This document shows positions 52,501-60,891 of a DNA stretch of 64,000 nt, in pieces. Within the stretch, counting starts at the first letter, position 1. The number at the start of each line of letters is the position of its first letter. The notes beneath the pieces are model-generated. The model saw only the letters and a list, made by a program, of their open reading frames with translations, was not told the DNA's origin and searched no databases. Position numbers and translations under genes: made by a program. The DNA comes from Chamaecrista fasciculata (taxonomy: Eukaryota > Streptophyta > Magnoliopsida > Fabales > Fabaceae): contig QANZ01029560.1 of assembly GCA_003254925.1 (NCBI GenBank), positions 210,159 through 274,158 on the forward strand. The letters are read 5' to 3'.

Positions 52501-55500
52501 TTCATTATTTGGGTCATAGGTCATTTAAATTTTTAGGATAAGTTTTTCTTACAACCTTCTGAAGTATGCCATGATTATTAACTTTGACGACTTTCTGATT
52601 ACTGTATATACAGGATACCAATAAAAGAGTGACCCTACCAAGAGAACTACGTACTGTCCCAGAACTGGAACTTGTAAGTGGGCCCCGCCCATCCCACTCT
52701 CATGTTGTATCCTTTGGTTTGGGATGTTTATAATTCATATTATGCAAGGAGACTTTGCTTTTGCTGAAATGAATTGAAAGAAGTCCAACAGCAGTCCCGC
52801 AGAATTTCTATGTTTAAATGAAAACGTTTTTAGGTTAATGCAATGATTTGACTAGTAGTTAAGTCAACAACTGTTGGAGTGTTGGGTATTGAGCAACATA
52901 AAGAAATGATTGCTAGATTGTATTATATGCTTATCCATATGGTATTTGCAAAAAATTTGAACTTCAATTTAAATTTTAATGGTGCTATTGAGGCACAAAG
53001 AATAAACGTCCTTGGTGCAGTTCCATCTATCAATTTTGCTATGTCTTCCTTTAATCAAGCCATGCTAGTGCTAAATAATTTTCTTGCTTTTACTTTGGCC
53101 ATTCAGGTACCTGTGGTGACAGCAACTGTTCCGATTGACTATAGTTGTCAGTATCATGAGGGTTCTTTTCCTTATTTCAAAGGATTAGCAAATTCAGTCA
53201 TGTATATCTAAACCGACTTTGGAAGTTTCAGATAAATTTCTCTCTGCATGCAATTTTCAGTGTGTAAATATACTTCCTGTTTGTTTAAAACAGGATAATG
53301 AATGGTGTAAACGCACCAAAAGTGGTTGAGTGCCTAGGATCTGACGGTGGCAGGTATCGACAACTAGCGAAATCTGGAAATGATGACCTAAGACAGGATG
53401 CAGTACGAATTCTAACAGCTTTTTCTTTCTATTTGTGGCATTTGTTACTGAAGTTTCATGATGAAACATTTGTTTTCAGTCTTTGGAAGGGATTAAGTGT
53501 CCTGAGCAAACATATTTGACTGATGTGTCTCTATGTCTGGACTAAAATATGTTTTGGTATGTAAAATTTGATAATCTCGAAACACTGATTTAGGTTTCCA
53601 TCTTAAAATGAAATTATTCCATCAATTAGAGAACAATGCAGAGAGTACGTGCACAAGTCCAGCCCTATATTTGGGAACATAAACTGATCTCCAAGGCTAA
53701 GACAACAGGGTTTGACGCGAAGTAGCTGAACCTCTGAACTGAAGTACATCTGACTTCCCAGAAGTTACTTTACTAAGAATGTAGTCCTTTTGAAAGTGCC
53801 GTGACAGGTTATTAGTGAAGCTGTAATGAGAAAACAAATGATTGAATACTTTAAAGAATCTTGCAGGAAAAAGAAAAACGTATACATTACACTGATTATG
53901 ATTTGCATCATATAGGGAGCTGTTACCTGCTAGCTTGATCGTTGATTTGGTTGTTGGTTGTGCAAATTCTTGGATGAAAATTAGTGCTATATAGTTTAGG
54001 ATAAGATCATATATGATGAATATTGGGAAGCCTACATACACACATTGGTCTTAGGGTGGCAGCCTCTTTTATTTTTAATGCTCTAAATATAGAAATTAAC
54101 ATTAAGATAAACTCAACAATGATGATAAACGATAGATAAGACTTCTAAAAAGATAATAAATTCTAAAAATCTCTAACATGATAAACTTAGATTTTAGGTA
54201 AAGATAAATTCAGCCCATTTAAAGTTAACCAAAGGGACAACACTAAAAGCAACCTGTTAGTACATGTTGGCCTACAGATTTTTGTGGCTCATGTAGAAAG
54301 ATAGCTACAGTTTTCTTGAGCCAAAGGGGAAAGTGAACTTCTTTTCTGAAACTTTTAGATGCCAAGGCTTCCGGCATTTGCTTTGTTGATTAAGCTTCTG
54401 AATCCTTGACAGGTAATGGAACAATTCTTTGGTTTAGTTAACACATTCCTGAAGAATCACCGGGACACATGGAAAAGAAGGCTTGTTGTACGGACCTACA
54501 AGGTATATTCTGCTTTTTCTGAGTTTTTGAACTGTGATACTGAAGATTGGGTGGTAAAACTATGATGTACAAAATTATCAGATCTCTCCAAGGATCTTGT
54601 GGATCATTCCAACTGAAGAATTTAAGTTGCTATCCACCAATATAGCTTGTTGAAGCCCCTAACATGTAAAGCTCTTTTGGTTTGAAGCACCAATACCTAG
54701 TGTTGAAATTTCAATTTAGTTATCTAGCATGGAGACTCTTGGCTACCAGGCCAAATAGACTTTAATTTCATTTTAAGGACCACTTCAACCCAATAGTTTT
54801 ATTATCTTTAGAAAACAAATAAGAAAATGGCATTTGCTTATCTCATCCTGTTAGAGTGAAAAGTACAGATTTTATACTAAGAAATCTTCCTAAAAAAGGT
54901 TCTCACAAATTAGGAAAAATGACAGGAGGAAAGGAAGCAAAAAAATGGGAAATAGAATAGTCTATGAAAGGAAATAAACCTCTAAACTAGTTCCTAGAAA
55001 TAAGGAAGCGAAAATAGACAATTAATAGGCTGATTTCTCGACCTTTCCCCTCAAGTTATAAAAATTCTTGCAAAACTACAGTGACTTTTTTGCTTCCCTA
55101 AGGTTGTGCCTAGCAATTTAAAAGTTAGGTAATGAAGAAGTATTGATGCTAAAATAGTTTATAAAAATTTTCGTTTTTCTCATGCAATAGGTTGTTCCTT
55201 TTACTCCAAGTGCTGGTGTTCTTGAGTGGGTTAATGGTACTCTTCCTCTTGGTGAATATCTTATAGGGAGGTCAGTCAAAGTAAGTTGTATTAACGCAAA
55301 ATATATTCTCTTAAACATCTAAATGATTCTCCTCCTTGAACTTTAGCATGAGAAATGGTGGTGCGCATGGTCGATATGGAATTGGGGATTGGTCATTTTT
55401 CAGATGTCGAGAGCACATGGCTAATGTAAGTGACTAACATTTAAGTACTTCAATCTGATAAAGAAAAAGTACTTTCTTCAATTTGATTATCATCATCTTT

Positions 55501-58500
55501 ATAGGTCGATGATGGCACATTGTTGAAATATTCCTTGAATTTTGATGAAAAGCATTGTTTGTTTATTAACTTTCTGAAGCAATAAAGCCCTAAATTCTTT
55601 TCAATTAGGAGTTTTGAAATGGTGCATATGAAAGATCTATTTCATCATCTGCTGTGATTATATGAAAACCCTTGTTATGATCTGAGCAAAACTAGTGGAG
55701 CCAGCATATATTCACTGAACAATGAACTGATGAAGACATGATAGCCTATATTGTCAATTTCTGTGTTTCTAGATCTTTCTAGTAACTATGTCATGAAAAA
55801 TAATATCATGGGGGCATCGTCTTTTATAAGTATTTCCTTAATTTTTCATTTTCAATTATGACAAAGTACTTCGCAAAGTGCACAACTTAAGAAGACAAAC
55901 TGAGAATAAAACTATCTCAAATAGAAACACTTAATTTTCTAATGTCTAGAAAACGATTGAGTCAAACATTTGATGACTCAAAAACAGGAAACGGACAAGT
56001 TCAAGGCATTCCAGGAAGTCAGCAAAAATTTCAGGTACTTCTTCTACCTACTTTCTTCTATTGGACATGGGACACAGTTTCAACCTTATAGCTTTATGAC
56101 TAATTGACTATTATGCAGACCTGTTATGCATTACTTTTTCTTAGAGAGATTTTTAAAGCCTGCGGATTGGTTTGAGAAGAGACTAGCTTACACACGAAGT
56201 GTAGCTGCCAGTTCTATGGTAAGTGTATTCCACATTGCATGAATACGTATGTTTCAATATCAAGAGCTCTCCTTTTCTTAATCCTGCCAAAATATTAAAT
56301 TTTAGTCATTAGTGGTATTGAGAGTTATATCAATTATGTTTTGAATTAATATTTTTCACTGACATTATTAATATTATTTTTAAATAATTTATGATAGAAT
56401 TAACTTTGTATCATGTAGAAAAACATTACAATTTTTTTTAAAGAAATATGCATGTACGTAAAAAAAAATGTAAATCTACCATCTACCTTGTTTACAGCTA
56501 GAAAAAGACCAGAAAAATGATCTTTCTATCCAAACCAAACATGCCCACATATATTCAAACAATATGCCTAACGGTTGTAAGCATCAAAGTTCTATAATGG
56601 AAAATTCAGGAAAGAAAATTGAGAAAAATGTGAAGAGGCAGGATTTGATGAAAAAAATGGAAGATAGAGATGTTTACTAGTAAGAAAAGTCAATTGCATA
56701 TTTGGAAAATGTATTAAACATTATAATATCAAAGTTGTGCCAAACATAAAAACGCATCATTCTTGGGAATATTATAAAATAATCTCACTAATGTTTTAAC
56801 TCATCAAAACAAATTTTTTAATATTCTTGGAAATCATAGTTATGTGAATTACATCCCCATGAATATTTTTCCTAGAAATAAAAAACAATTTGTGTACCAA
56901 ATACCCCCTTTTAACTCATCCAAACGCGTTTTTTGAGATCATAGTTATGGGAATCACATTCCCATGAATATGACTGCTAGAAATAAAAAGCAATTCGTGT
57001 ACCAATTACCCTTTAAAAATATTCTGTTTGGAAAGTGTTTTATGTCGCCACTGTCATATTTTCTCATTATACTTGGTATGGTTTGTCAACTGTTCTTTTT
57101 CAGGTTGGTTATATAGTTGGTCTTGGAGATCGACATGCAATGAATATTTTAATTGATCAGGCCTCTGCTGAGGTTGTTCACATAGATCTTGGTGTTGCCT
57201 TTGAACAAGGTTTGATGCTCAAGACTCCAGAGCGGGTATGCTCATTAGTCATTATCCTTAAATCCTGCACTTCTTTGCCTGCATTTTCTGGACTAAATTA
57301 TTTATACCTTCTCTGCCGGCAGGTTCCATTTAGGCTTACAAGAGACATAATTGACGGAATGGGCATAACTGGAGTAGAGGGGGTTTTCCGCAGATGTTGC
57401 GAGGAAACCCTTTCTGTTATGCGGACAAACAAAGAAGCATTGCTGACAATTATTGAAGTAATCAAATCATGCTTCTTTCGTTTGTTGTTCGGTATGAATA
57501 AAATTTTTATTCTCTGTTTGCTTGATAACGTCTGTCCTCTGCAGGTTTTTATCCATGATCCTCTTTACAAGTGGGCATTATCTCCTCTGAAAGCTTTGCA
57601 GCGTCAAAAGGTGTGCTATACCCTCATGGTTATTTCCATTACTTATACGCTGACATATCCAATCTGTAGCATCTTATTTTGGCTTTGTTGATGCCGGTAC
57701 TTATTATAGTTGTAGAAACGATATAATAAGTACGTTACAAATAAGCATTTAGGGCTATTTGAAATAGTTTAAAAATAGCATGTTTTAAAAATAGTTTAAA
57801 AGGGAAGCTGCACATGTTATCTGACTCTAAGCAAACCACTTAAATTTTGTAAACTTTTTATGATAAATATGAGTAAATACATAGAAATTCATCAAATAAC
57901 TAAATGAAACATACATTTAGACATTTAGTTTAGCATATGCCAGTGCTGCAACTATCTGCAACTTTGTCAATACTGGGACGTAAAATCTTTTTATTTGGTT
58001 TGCATTGAGATTGGGAGCTATGGACTTCGGGCTAGTACTATTAGTCTCCGTTCAACTTCATTACTTGATTGATCTGCATCAACTTTTCCCCTTATTCTAT
58101 ACAGGAAACAGATGATGATTTGGTTGCGCCTTTTGTGGATCCTCAAAATGATTATGAAGGAAATAAGGATGCTGCACGTGCTCTTTTGCGTGTGAAGCAG
58201 AAGTTAGATGGTTATGAAGAAGGCGAGATGCGGAGTGTACATGGGCAGGTAACCTGTCATTATGTATTGACCACTTTTTTTATATTTTGTGATCAGAAGT
58301 CTTCACTTCCCCATAATTTCTACAAGCAAAAGTCAGACCATGGATGATAACCATAGCAAGCAAAGAAATGAAACCCAGATTTATATATGTTTTGATATTG
58401 CTTGCATAATCTGATTCTGTTATTTCGCTGGCAGGTTCAACAACTAATTCAAGATGCGATTGATTCTGAGCGATTGTGTGAAATGTATCCTGGTTGGGCA

Positions 58501-58512
58501 GCTTGGTTATAA
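10648..58512 (+). CDS. ATM: ATM serine/threonine protein kinase, 78 coding exons, complete
   Basis: ATM is the nuclear PI3K-like kinase that responds to DNA double-strand breaks. In plants it acts with the MRE11-RAD50-NBS1 complex and phosphorylates H2AX and the transcription factor SOG1. My model joins 78 exons in constant phase into 3,031 residues, close to human ATM (about 3,056). The start [16 protein letters not shown] leads into a TAN-like motif. FAT runs from about residue 1976. The kinase spans about 2650-2990, with catalytic loop [11 protein letters not shown] (D2856, H2858, N2861) and DLG at 2875-2877, where ATM proteins carry Leu rather than Phe. FATC ends in PGWAAWL. No PWWP domain is encoded upstream in the window. 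Exons are listed in the six part entries. The weakest splice choices are those at exons 14, 31 and 53. Introns are loaded with transposons but exons look intact. Confidence 0.95.
13868..14025 (+). mobile_element. Au-type SINE in ATM intron 9
   Basis: The tRNA-like head has box A-like GCGCAATGGTAAGG and box B GGTTCAAATCC. The body reads GCAAAGCAGGGATAAGGCTGC, CCCCAGACCCCAC and GAGCCTCGTGCACTGGGC, ending in a short T run, which is the Au SINE pattern. An 18-bp target duplication, TATATACATATATACATT, flanks it at 13850-13867 and 14026-14043. Confidence 0.93.
14930..15230 (+). mobile_element. Possible L1 LINE remnant in ATM intron 10
   Basis: A decayed plus-strand reading resembles the cysteine-poor end domain of plant L1 ORF2 (phrases like [19 protein letters not shown]). 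It is followed by T-rich sequence. No target duplication or poly-A tail is clear. Weak recognition. Confidence 0.3.
15300..15590. repeat. LTR-like remnant with an internal partial duplication, ATM intron 10
   Basis: Two related blocks, CCTTCACTTACAGCTTAAGC and CCTTCACTTAACACAGTTAA, stand about 200 bp apart. Each is followed by GCTTTTG, GTTGA and CTTGACATG or TTTGACATG. Text of this kind is frequent in plant LTR elements. Edges and family are uncertain. Confidence 0.35.
16073..16100. repeat. (CT)n microsatellite right after ATM exon 12
   Basis: Fourteen CT units follow the donor GT of intron 12 almost directly. The repeat is likely polymorphic. Confidence 0.9.
16239..16448 (-). mobile_element. 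Solo LTR with 27-bp perfectly inverted ends, ATM intron 12
   Basis: The ends are TGTTGTGAATATTTGTATTA and its exact complement for 27 bp, with TG/CA termini. GGGTG is duplicated at 16234-16238 and 16449-16453, the 5-bp duplication of LTR elements. The interior (GGGTATTTATACAAGAG, CTATTCTAGGAAA) resembles the LTRs of the element at 46515-47966, with a minus-strand TATA box. This favours a solo LTR over a MITE, although the inverted ends are unusually long for an LTR. Confidence 0.75.
16703..17440 (+). repeat. Ancient tandem duplication in ATM intron 12, first copy split by a LINE
   Basis: The block starting ACTGAAGAAA at 16703 recurs at 17278. Both copies continue through GTCCTAT, TATCT, ATTTATG and TTTCATC, then TAGTCACTTGAA or TAGTCACTGAAG. 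The unit is about 170 bp once the inserted LINE is removed. The copies are diverged, so the duplication predates the LINE. Confidence 0.6.
16806..17190 (+). mobile_element. 5'-truncated RTE-type LINE
   Basis: An open frame (16804-17151) matches the C-terminal end of plant RTE reverse transcriptases: [16 protein letters not shown], then [32 protein letters not shown] and [15 protein letters not shown] (TTG)n tail follows. A 15-bp target duplication, TTCTTTCATCTAAAT, stands at 16791-16805 and 17191-17205. Only about the last 115 codons inserted. Confidence 0.93.
18035..19077 (+). mobile_element. TRIM (terminal-repeat retrotransposon in miniature), ATM intron 15
   Basis: Two related LTRs of about 230 bp (18035-18265 and 18848-19077) both contain GAAATCTAGGAATTATTAAG and end in TTCTTCAACA. 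The primer-binding site TGGTGTCAGAGCC follows the first at 18266-18278. The 580-bp interior codes for nothing and is built from diverged repeats of a GTCCTTAATTGACRA-type unit. The LTRs differ at many sites, so the insertion is old. No target duplication is visible. Confidence 0.85.
20155..20310 (+). repeat. LINE-tail-like repeat, copy 1, ATM intron 17
   Basis: It carries TCCCTCGTGGATCTCCAAAG, then GATGATCTCTTATATTTCTT and an AATAAAA-like signal. Related copies lie at about 35625 and 43640. The order suggests the 3' end of an L1-type LINE, but no reverse transcriptase is attached. Confidence 0.45.
22931..23064 (+). repeat. 5' LTR of the intron-23 Copia element
   Basis: Starts TGTTAAGAGTTATGAAGG and ends TTGTTTAACA. 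It is 134 bp, the same length as the 3' LTR, with about four differences. Confidence 0.95.
27009..27142 (+). repeat. 3' LTR of the intron-23 Copia element
   Basis: Preceded directly by the polypurine tract GAGGGGGAG and followed by the second CATGG. Same TG/CA ends as the 5' LTR. Confidence 0.95.
27609..27629. repeat. (CT)n microsatellite near the ATM exon 24 acceptor
   Basis: About ten CT units are followed by a T run about 30 bp before exon 24. Together they could form its polypyrimidine tract. Confidence 0.85.
27830..28260 (-). repeat. LTR-like remnant, ATM intron 24
   Basis: On the minus strand the text AGGCATTTATTATACTTAAT, CCTAGTTTAGCATAGGA and CTTGTATAAATTCAG resembles the remnant at about 37500-37680. 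It looks like the U3 part of a short-LTR Copia element. Ends and target duplication are not clear. Confidence 0.45.
31081..32086. mobile_element. Probable non-autonomous DNA element carrying a diverged tandem array, ATM intron 30
   Basis: The outer ends align imperfectly as inverted repeats (GGTCCAGTTTGGTGAC against, on the complement, GGACCTGTTTGGTTGTG). The middle, about 31376-31910, is a series of diverged units. Each contains a CACATACATATGACATGCCA-like core near a TTCAAAA or TTCTCAAAA block, with a period of roughly 65-90 bp. No coding signal and no clear target duplication. Confidence 0.5.
34870..35250. other. Unclassified repeat-like stretch, ATM intron 38
   Basis: A-rich text with GAAAGGAGGATAAGACAACC and CATAAACCATTTGGAGTTGC looks like an old transposon remnant. 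I could not assign a family. Confidence 0.25.
35625..36020 (+). repeat. LINE-tail-like repeat, copy 2, split by a solo LTR
   Basis: The left half (GTGTCCATTGTGGATCTAC, AAGGGATTAAAAATT, TTATTTATTGGATTTGG) matches copies at 20155 and 43640. The right half resumes after the solo LTR with CTTCCATTTTTATCTTCTCT. This shows the solo LTR inserted into an older repeat. Confidence 0.5.
35734..35984 (-). mobile_element. Solo LTR of the TRIM family, ATM intron 38
   Basis: On the minus strand it starts TGTTGAGAAATCTAGGATTA and ends in AACA, following the TRIM LTR at 18035 closely (TTTCTTATTTTATTATTATC, TAGGAAG, TTGTAAACCTTTT). CATGT is duplicated at 35729-35733 and 35985-35989. It lies in the opposite orientation to the TRIM. 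Confidence 0.85.
36835..37100 (+). repeat. Tandem duplication of about 133 bp, ATM intron 40
   Basis: Two adjacent copies both begin ATATAGGACTTG and contain AATAAGACGTGGCAAAAACT and GGAGAAAGAGAATATAAACA. They differ at only a handful of sites, so the duplication is fairly recent. It starts about 57 bp after exon 40. Confidence 0.92.
37340..37520 (+). mobile_element. L1-type LINE fragment, ATM intron 40
   Basis: The plus strand reads, with interruptions, [35 protein letters not shown], close in order to the L1 reverse-transcriptase stretch ending in SLGGRxTLI. More LINE-like text may continue from 37690 to about 38100. Confidence 0.5.
37500..37685 (-). repeat. LTR remnant with polypurine-like flank, ATM intron 40
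   Basis: On the minus strand GGGGAG is followed by TGTTGGTGACCCTATTGTG, then TATTTACAATTACT-type and ATTAGAATAGGAGCC blocks. It resembles the remnant in intron 24. A single N at 37686 lies in the polypurine-like stretch. Confidence 0.45.
39010..39440 (+). repeat. Unclassified dispersed repeat, ATM intron 42
   Basis: It shares GGCCTCTCGAATGCCA and the surrounding purine-rich text (GAGAAGGAGGAAGAGG, GATGTGGCATA) with an inverted copy at about 45140-45460. A third, weaker relative may lie near 49560-49880. Probably LTR-derived. No reading frame is recognised. Confidence 0.45.
41158..41477. mobile_element. Mutator-like MITE, 320 bp, ATM intron 45
   Basis: Inverted ends: TGGTCAAAGTGCGAATTTG at the left and GCCAAAGTGCGAATTTGG on the right-end complement. 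The 9-bp duplication CTAAAATAA stands at 41149-41157 and 41478-41486. The left arm holds an internal duplication of CCAGGTCCCAAATCAGTCCT. Non-coding. Confidence 0.88.
43625..43820 (+). repeat. LINE-tail-like repeat, copy 3, ATM intron 48
   Basis: TGTCCCTTATTGATCTTC and GAGGATCTCTTATCCTCTAT correspond to the copies at 20155 and 35625. It ends in an ATTAAATATTTTTTTCATC tail. Confidence 0.45.
45140..45460 (-). repeat. Unclassified dispersed repeat, inverted copy, ATM intron 50
   Basis: On the minus strand it matches the 39010-39440 repeat, including CTGGCCTCTCGAATGCCA and GATGTGGCATAA. It also carries a GGCCCAAAGTAGTTGGG stretch. Confidence 0.45.
46230..46500 (-). mobile_element. Copia pol remnant, ATM intron 52, fossil
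   Basis: The minus strand reads like the end of a Copia RNase H region ([14 protein letters not shown], then INIFAPA). It is broken and old. The younger short LTR element at 46515 sits directly beside it, and related text may resume after 47971. Confidence 0.55.
46515..47966 (-). mobile_element. Young short Copia-type LTR element, 1.45 kb, ATM intron 52
   Basis: Two LTRs (46515-46748 and 47734-47966) start TGTTGATTTTTAGTAAAA and end TTCTTAACA. They differ by only one substitution and one single-base indel, so the insertion is recent. AGCTC is duplicated at 46510-46514 and 47967-47971. On the minus strand the primer-binding site TGGTATCAGAGCC follows the right LTR and the tract GAGGGGGAG precedes the left one. 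The 985-bp interior keeps a Copia-like end next to the tract but no polymerase, so it is non-autonomous and must have used enzymes from a relative. Confidence 0.92.
48500..48556 (+). repeat. Poly-A tail of an old retroposed sequence, ATM intron 52
   Basis: TTGAATAAAAATTTCATATT followed by twelve A residues looks like a LINE or processed-copy 3' end. The upstream body is not identified. Confidence 0.4.
49483..49540. other. Poly-C / gap / poly-C / poly-A tract (assembly gap)
   Basis: A run of C, eleven N at 49499-49509, another C run and then eleven A. It lies in ATM intron 55, about 115 bp after exon 55. This looks like a sequencing or gap-closing artefact around a homopolymer. Confidence 0.9.
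49560..49900 (-). repeat. Possible LTR-like repeat, ATM intron 55
   Basis: On the minus strand AATGGGCCAGAGGGAGGTGC, GTGAGTGTGTAGAGAATTTG and a following pyrimidine-rich run resemble the dispersed repeat of introns 42 and 50. The similarity is partial. Confidence 0.3.
53107..58512 (+). other. ATM: ATM exons 67-78 (PI3K-like kinase and FATC)
   Basis: Exons: 53107-53201, 53294-53402, 54413-54502, 55191-55270, 55347-55425, 55988-56034, 56119-56218, 57104-57235, 57323-57457, 57545-57610, 58105-58248, 58435-58512. They encode about residues 2648-3031. The N-lobe carries [14 protein letters not shown]. The catalytic loop and DLG are in exon 74, and the PIKK regulatory segment is [15 protein letters not shown] in exon 75. 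Exon 78 is exactly FATC plus the stop. All residues expected for ATP and metal binding (D, N, D) are present, so an active kinase is likely. Introns 68, 69, 71 and 76 hold no element I recognise. Confidence 0.93.
56798..57013 (+). repeat. Tandem duplication of about 115 bp, ATM intron 73
   Basis: Two adjacent copies start AACTCATC at 56798 and 56913. Both carry ATCATAGTTATG, CCCATGAATAT and GTGTACCAA. The second copy ends about 90 bp before exon 74, which carries the catalytic loop. Confidence 0.85.
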
Positions 58513-59483
58513 CGAGACTTAAGAATTCCTCGTTCATTTTTGTCCTTGAACCTAAGTCATATTGTATAGGCGGCATGTATTCTTGTCCTTATATATCTTC
58601 TTTCTCTGCTTTTCTACTGCAGATGCCTCTCTCTTAGGTTCTCTTGTTGGTAATCTGAACTTGGTTTGTATATTATGAATTCAATGGGGCTCCATTTTCT
58701 CTGCATTTTACGTGGCAGGCCTAGGAAGTTGTCACGTCCTGTTCCATTACAGCTATGTAATAATCATGATGAAAGCATTATTAGATATAGTATCCCATTT
58801 TTCAGAAATTTGGTAAATATTACCCCCACTTATGTTTTTTTTTTTCTCAGTTTATTTCCCTATATGTTTAGTGCCCTATTTTTAAAGTGCATGCAGGCAT
58901 AAACACAAGCTGTGGGGGTTAAGAGTTCATTGTCTGGTCCCTAAAAAAAAAGGAGTTTGGCGAGAAGATAAAGAAAAAAAAACAACAGAAAACTAAAATC
59001 GTAAACCAGTAGCAGGTTGAACAGAAAAATTGAAAATTGAACTGAATGTGAAATACTATCAGCACAGCAATTAGTCCAAGTTAAGGAATTGGACGCGCCT
59101 TGTGAATTTATCCTTGCATTAATTTTTCGCTATTCGTTTATATATTGAATTCTTATATAGCTACTGACTTTACAGCCAAGATAAATTGAGAATTGAACTG
59201 AATGTGAAATAGCGAATGTTTATTTATTTATTCATTATATTTCGTACACTATCTTATCACATAATCAATTCCTCGTTTTTCAGTTTCTATACTCAATTGC
59301 TCAAAAAATATGAAAAAGTAGATAACTTAATCAACTTTCTATTGAAACTGATATACTTAATTTCTAGTAGAAAATTAAGTGCAAAATTGTTCAAGTGATA
59401 TAAAAATATCTAAAAGATCACATGTAACTATAAATTATAACAATGACAATTTTGATATGCAAAAACCTATCGGGTTAGTTTAT
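58513..59483. other. ATM 3' flank and AT-rich spacer
   Basis: The 3' untranslated region should lie in the first few hundred bases, but I see no decisive poly-A signal. The phrase ATTGAACTGAATGTGAAATA occurs at about 59036 and 59191. No gene is recognised. Confidence 0.5.
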
Positions 59484-59703
59484 GATGCAAAGTTTGTTTC
59501 AGGGGTATGGAATGTAATGGTCCTATGACACATGGAAGGGTTAGATAATTTAACGTTGAAAAATAATAGAAAAAATAATTTTTTTAACCAATCAAAACTA
59601 TGTATGAAGTCACATTATTAGTTACATATAATTAATCCTTCCATGTGTCGTAATCTTATGCTCATGACCCATTGTATCTCATGCCCTAAAATAAACTTTG
59701 CAT
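59484..59703. mobile_element. MITE with about 65-bp inverted ends
   Basis: The arms start ATGCAAAGTTT on each strand and share AATGGTCCTATG- and ACACATGGAAGG-type blocks. The spacer is short and AT-rich with an AACCAATCAAAACTATG piece. No clear target duplication. Confidence 0.7.
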
Positions 59704-59803
59704 TATAGTCTAAACCCTATGAGTAAAAACAAAATTTTTTGAGTTCAAGTTAACATACAAAATTACAAATTATGTATTTCTATTAAAAAAAATTATGCAT
59801 GAC

Positions 59804-60116
59804 CTATGAAACATGGACACGGGACACGATACAGACACGGACACATTGACACGCTAAATTCTTAAAATTAGATGACACGACACGGCATATATTTATATAT
59901 ATAAATAATTAAAAATCAATAAATTTTGATAAAAACTTTAAAAATTACAATATTTATTTATAATATATGTCATACATGTCATTATTTTTTATTGTTTGTC
60001 ATATTAAAGTCACAAAAAATGATTTTATATTTTGAAACTTATGAATATATGTCGTGTGAGTGTCGGACACAGATACATGTCTGACACGCGATACGCTTTT
60101 AAAATGAAGTGTACAT
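59804..60116. mobile_element. MITE of a CACGGACACG family, copy 1
   Basis: The left end is TATGAAACATGGACACGGGA and the right end carries GTGTCGGACACAGATACATG and CTGACACGCGATACG, roughly its inverted counterpart. The same order of motifs occurs at 61409-61829. Confidence 0.65.
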
Positions 60117-60456
60117 GCTGCATTGTGCAGGACTAACCATAGTCCAAGTGTTATATGCAGTTTATCTAAAATCCCATCATTGGAACACAGATTTCTTGAT
60201 CCGGATTTCTCATTCATAGCTATACCGTTAAAGAAAAAAAAAATCTCAACCCACACAGTTTCTTGTTTTCCATGGACTTGGATCTCTGTAATTAGGATCC
60301 ATATATTTCTTTATTATTTAGACAATTTTCATGCGCAAAACTATGAAATGAGCTTTTAATTTTAAAATTCAACGTTTCATTTTTCCAATTCTATCTATTT
60401 GTCTCACAATTACAAAGAAATGTAGAGTGAACAAATTTAGAGGATCCAGATTTGAC

Positions 60457-60652
60457 GGCTCCAGATTCACTGCTGTCCAACTTCTCTGTAGTTCTGTGTT
60501 GTTCCAACCATCTTGGCCGTTCAGTTGATCTAGTGGTTGTTATAGTGCCACATGTTGCATTTAATGTAACAACCACTAGATCAAGTGAACGGCCAAGATG
60601 CTTGAAACAGCACAGAACTGCAAAGAAATCGCACAGCGGTGAATCCGGAGCC
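60457..60652. mobile_element. Near-perfect hairpin MITE, about 196 bp
   Basis: The left arm (GGCTCCAGATTCACTGCTGT, CAGTTCTGTG-like text, ATCTTGGCCGTTCAGTTGAT, CTAGTGGTTGTTA) is mirrored by the right arm (TAACAACCACTAGATCAAGT, GAACGGCCAAGATGC, GCACAGAACTGCAAAG, CGGTGAATCCGGAGCC). The loop is about 20 bp. Transcripts would fold into a long stem that Dicer-like enzymes could cut. Confidence 0.8.
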
Positions 60653-60711
60653 CATTGTCTACGATTGAAGGCGTGGCTCGCTACGTAATTTGCTGATTAA
60701 CACCAAGCACT

Positions 60712-60891
60712 ACCAACAAGTGTTTGGTGCAGTGGTCTGCACCCCAGATTGAGGGACTTGGGTTCGAGTTTTGGAGTCGACATTTGTTAGGAGGGCTTTA
60801 ACTGTTCGCTTCCCGGCTCGAATGAGATTAGTCTTTGCCTAGACCGTAACACGGATAGGTGGGGGACACTCATGATATTTAAAAAAAAAAA
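60712..60891 (+). mobile_element. tRNA-derived SINE
   Basis: A box A-like TTGGTGCAGTGGTCTGCACC and box B GGGTTCGAGTT are followed by a body (TTCCCGGCTCGAATGAGATT) and a poly-A tail. An imperfect 13-bp duplication flanks it: AACACCAAGCACT at 60699-60711 and AACACTAAACACT at 60892-60904. Confidence 0.8.

Larger units (their letters stand above)
44117..52673 (+). other. ATM: ATM exons 50-66 (FAT domain and pre-kinase linker)
   Basis: Exons: 44117-44547, 45804-45870, 45946-46020, 48762-48884, 49031-49195, 49270-49368, 50308-50459, 50557-50758, 50878-50925, 51001-51084, 51284-51367, 51494-51574, 51686-51769, 51864-51926, 52175-52315, 52411-52467, 52614-52673. FAT starts with [19 protein letters not shown], a TPR-like helix pair. 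Exon 53 begins at a poor acceptor (GTTTCGATAG), chosen because it keeps phase and gives [11 protein letters not shown]. Introns 52 and 55 are inflated by LTR elements and by low-complexity sequence with an assembly gap. Introns 57-66 are short and ordinary. Confidence 0.85.

Noticed and set aside
52879-53211. 110-codon frame treated as a separate gene
   Set aside because: Only its second half is ATM coding (exon 67, 53107-53201). The first half is intron read-through.
53697-54041. Minus-strand open frame of 114 codons in ATM intron 68
   Set aside because: No family recognised and no codon bias evident. It lies inside an intron of a clearly transcribed gene.
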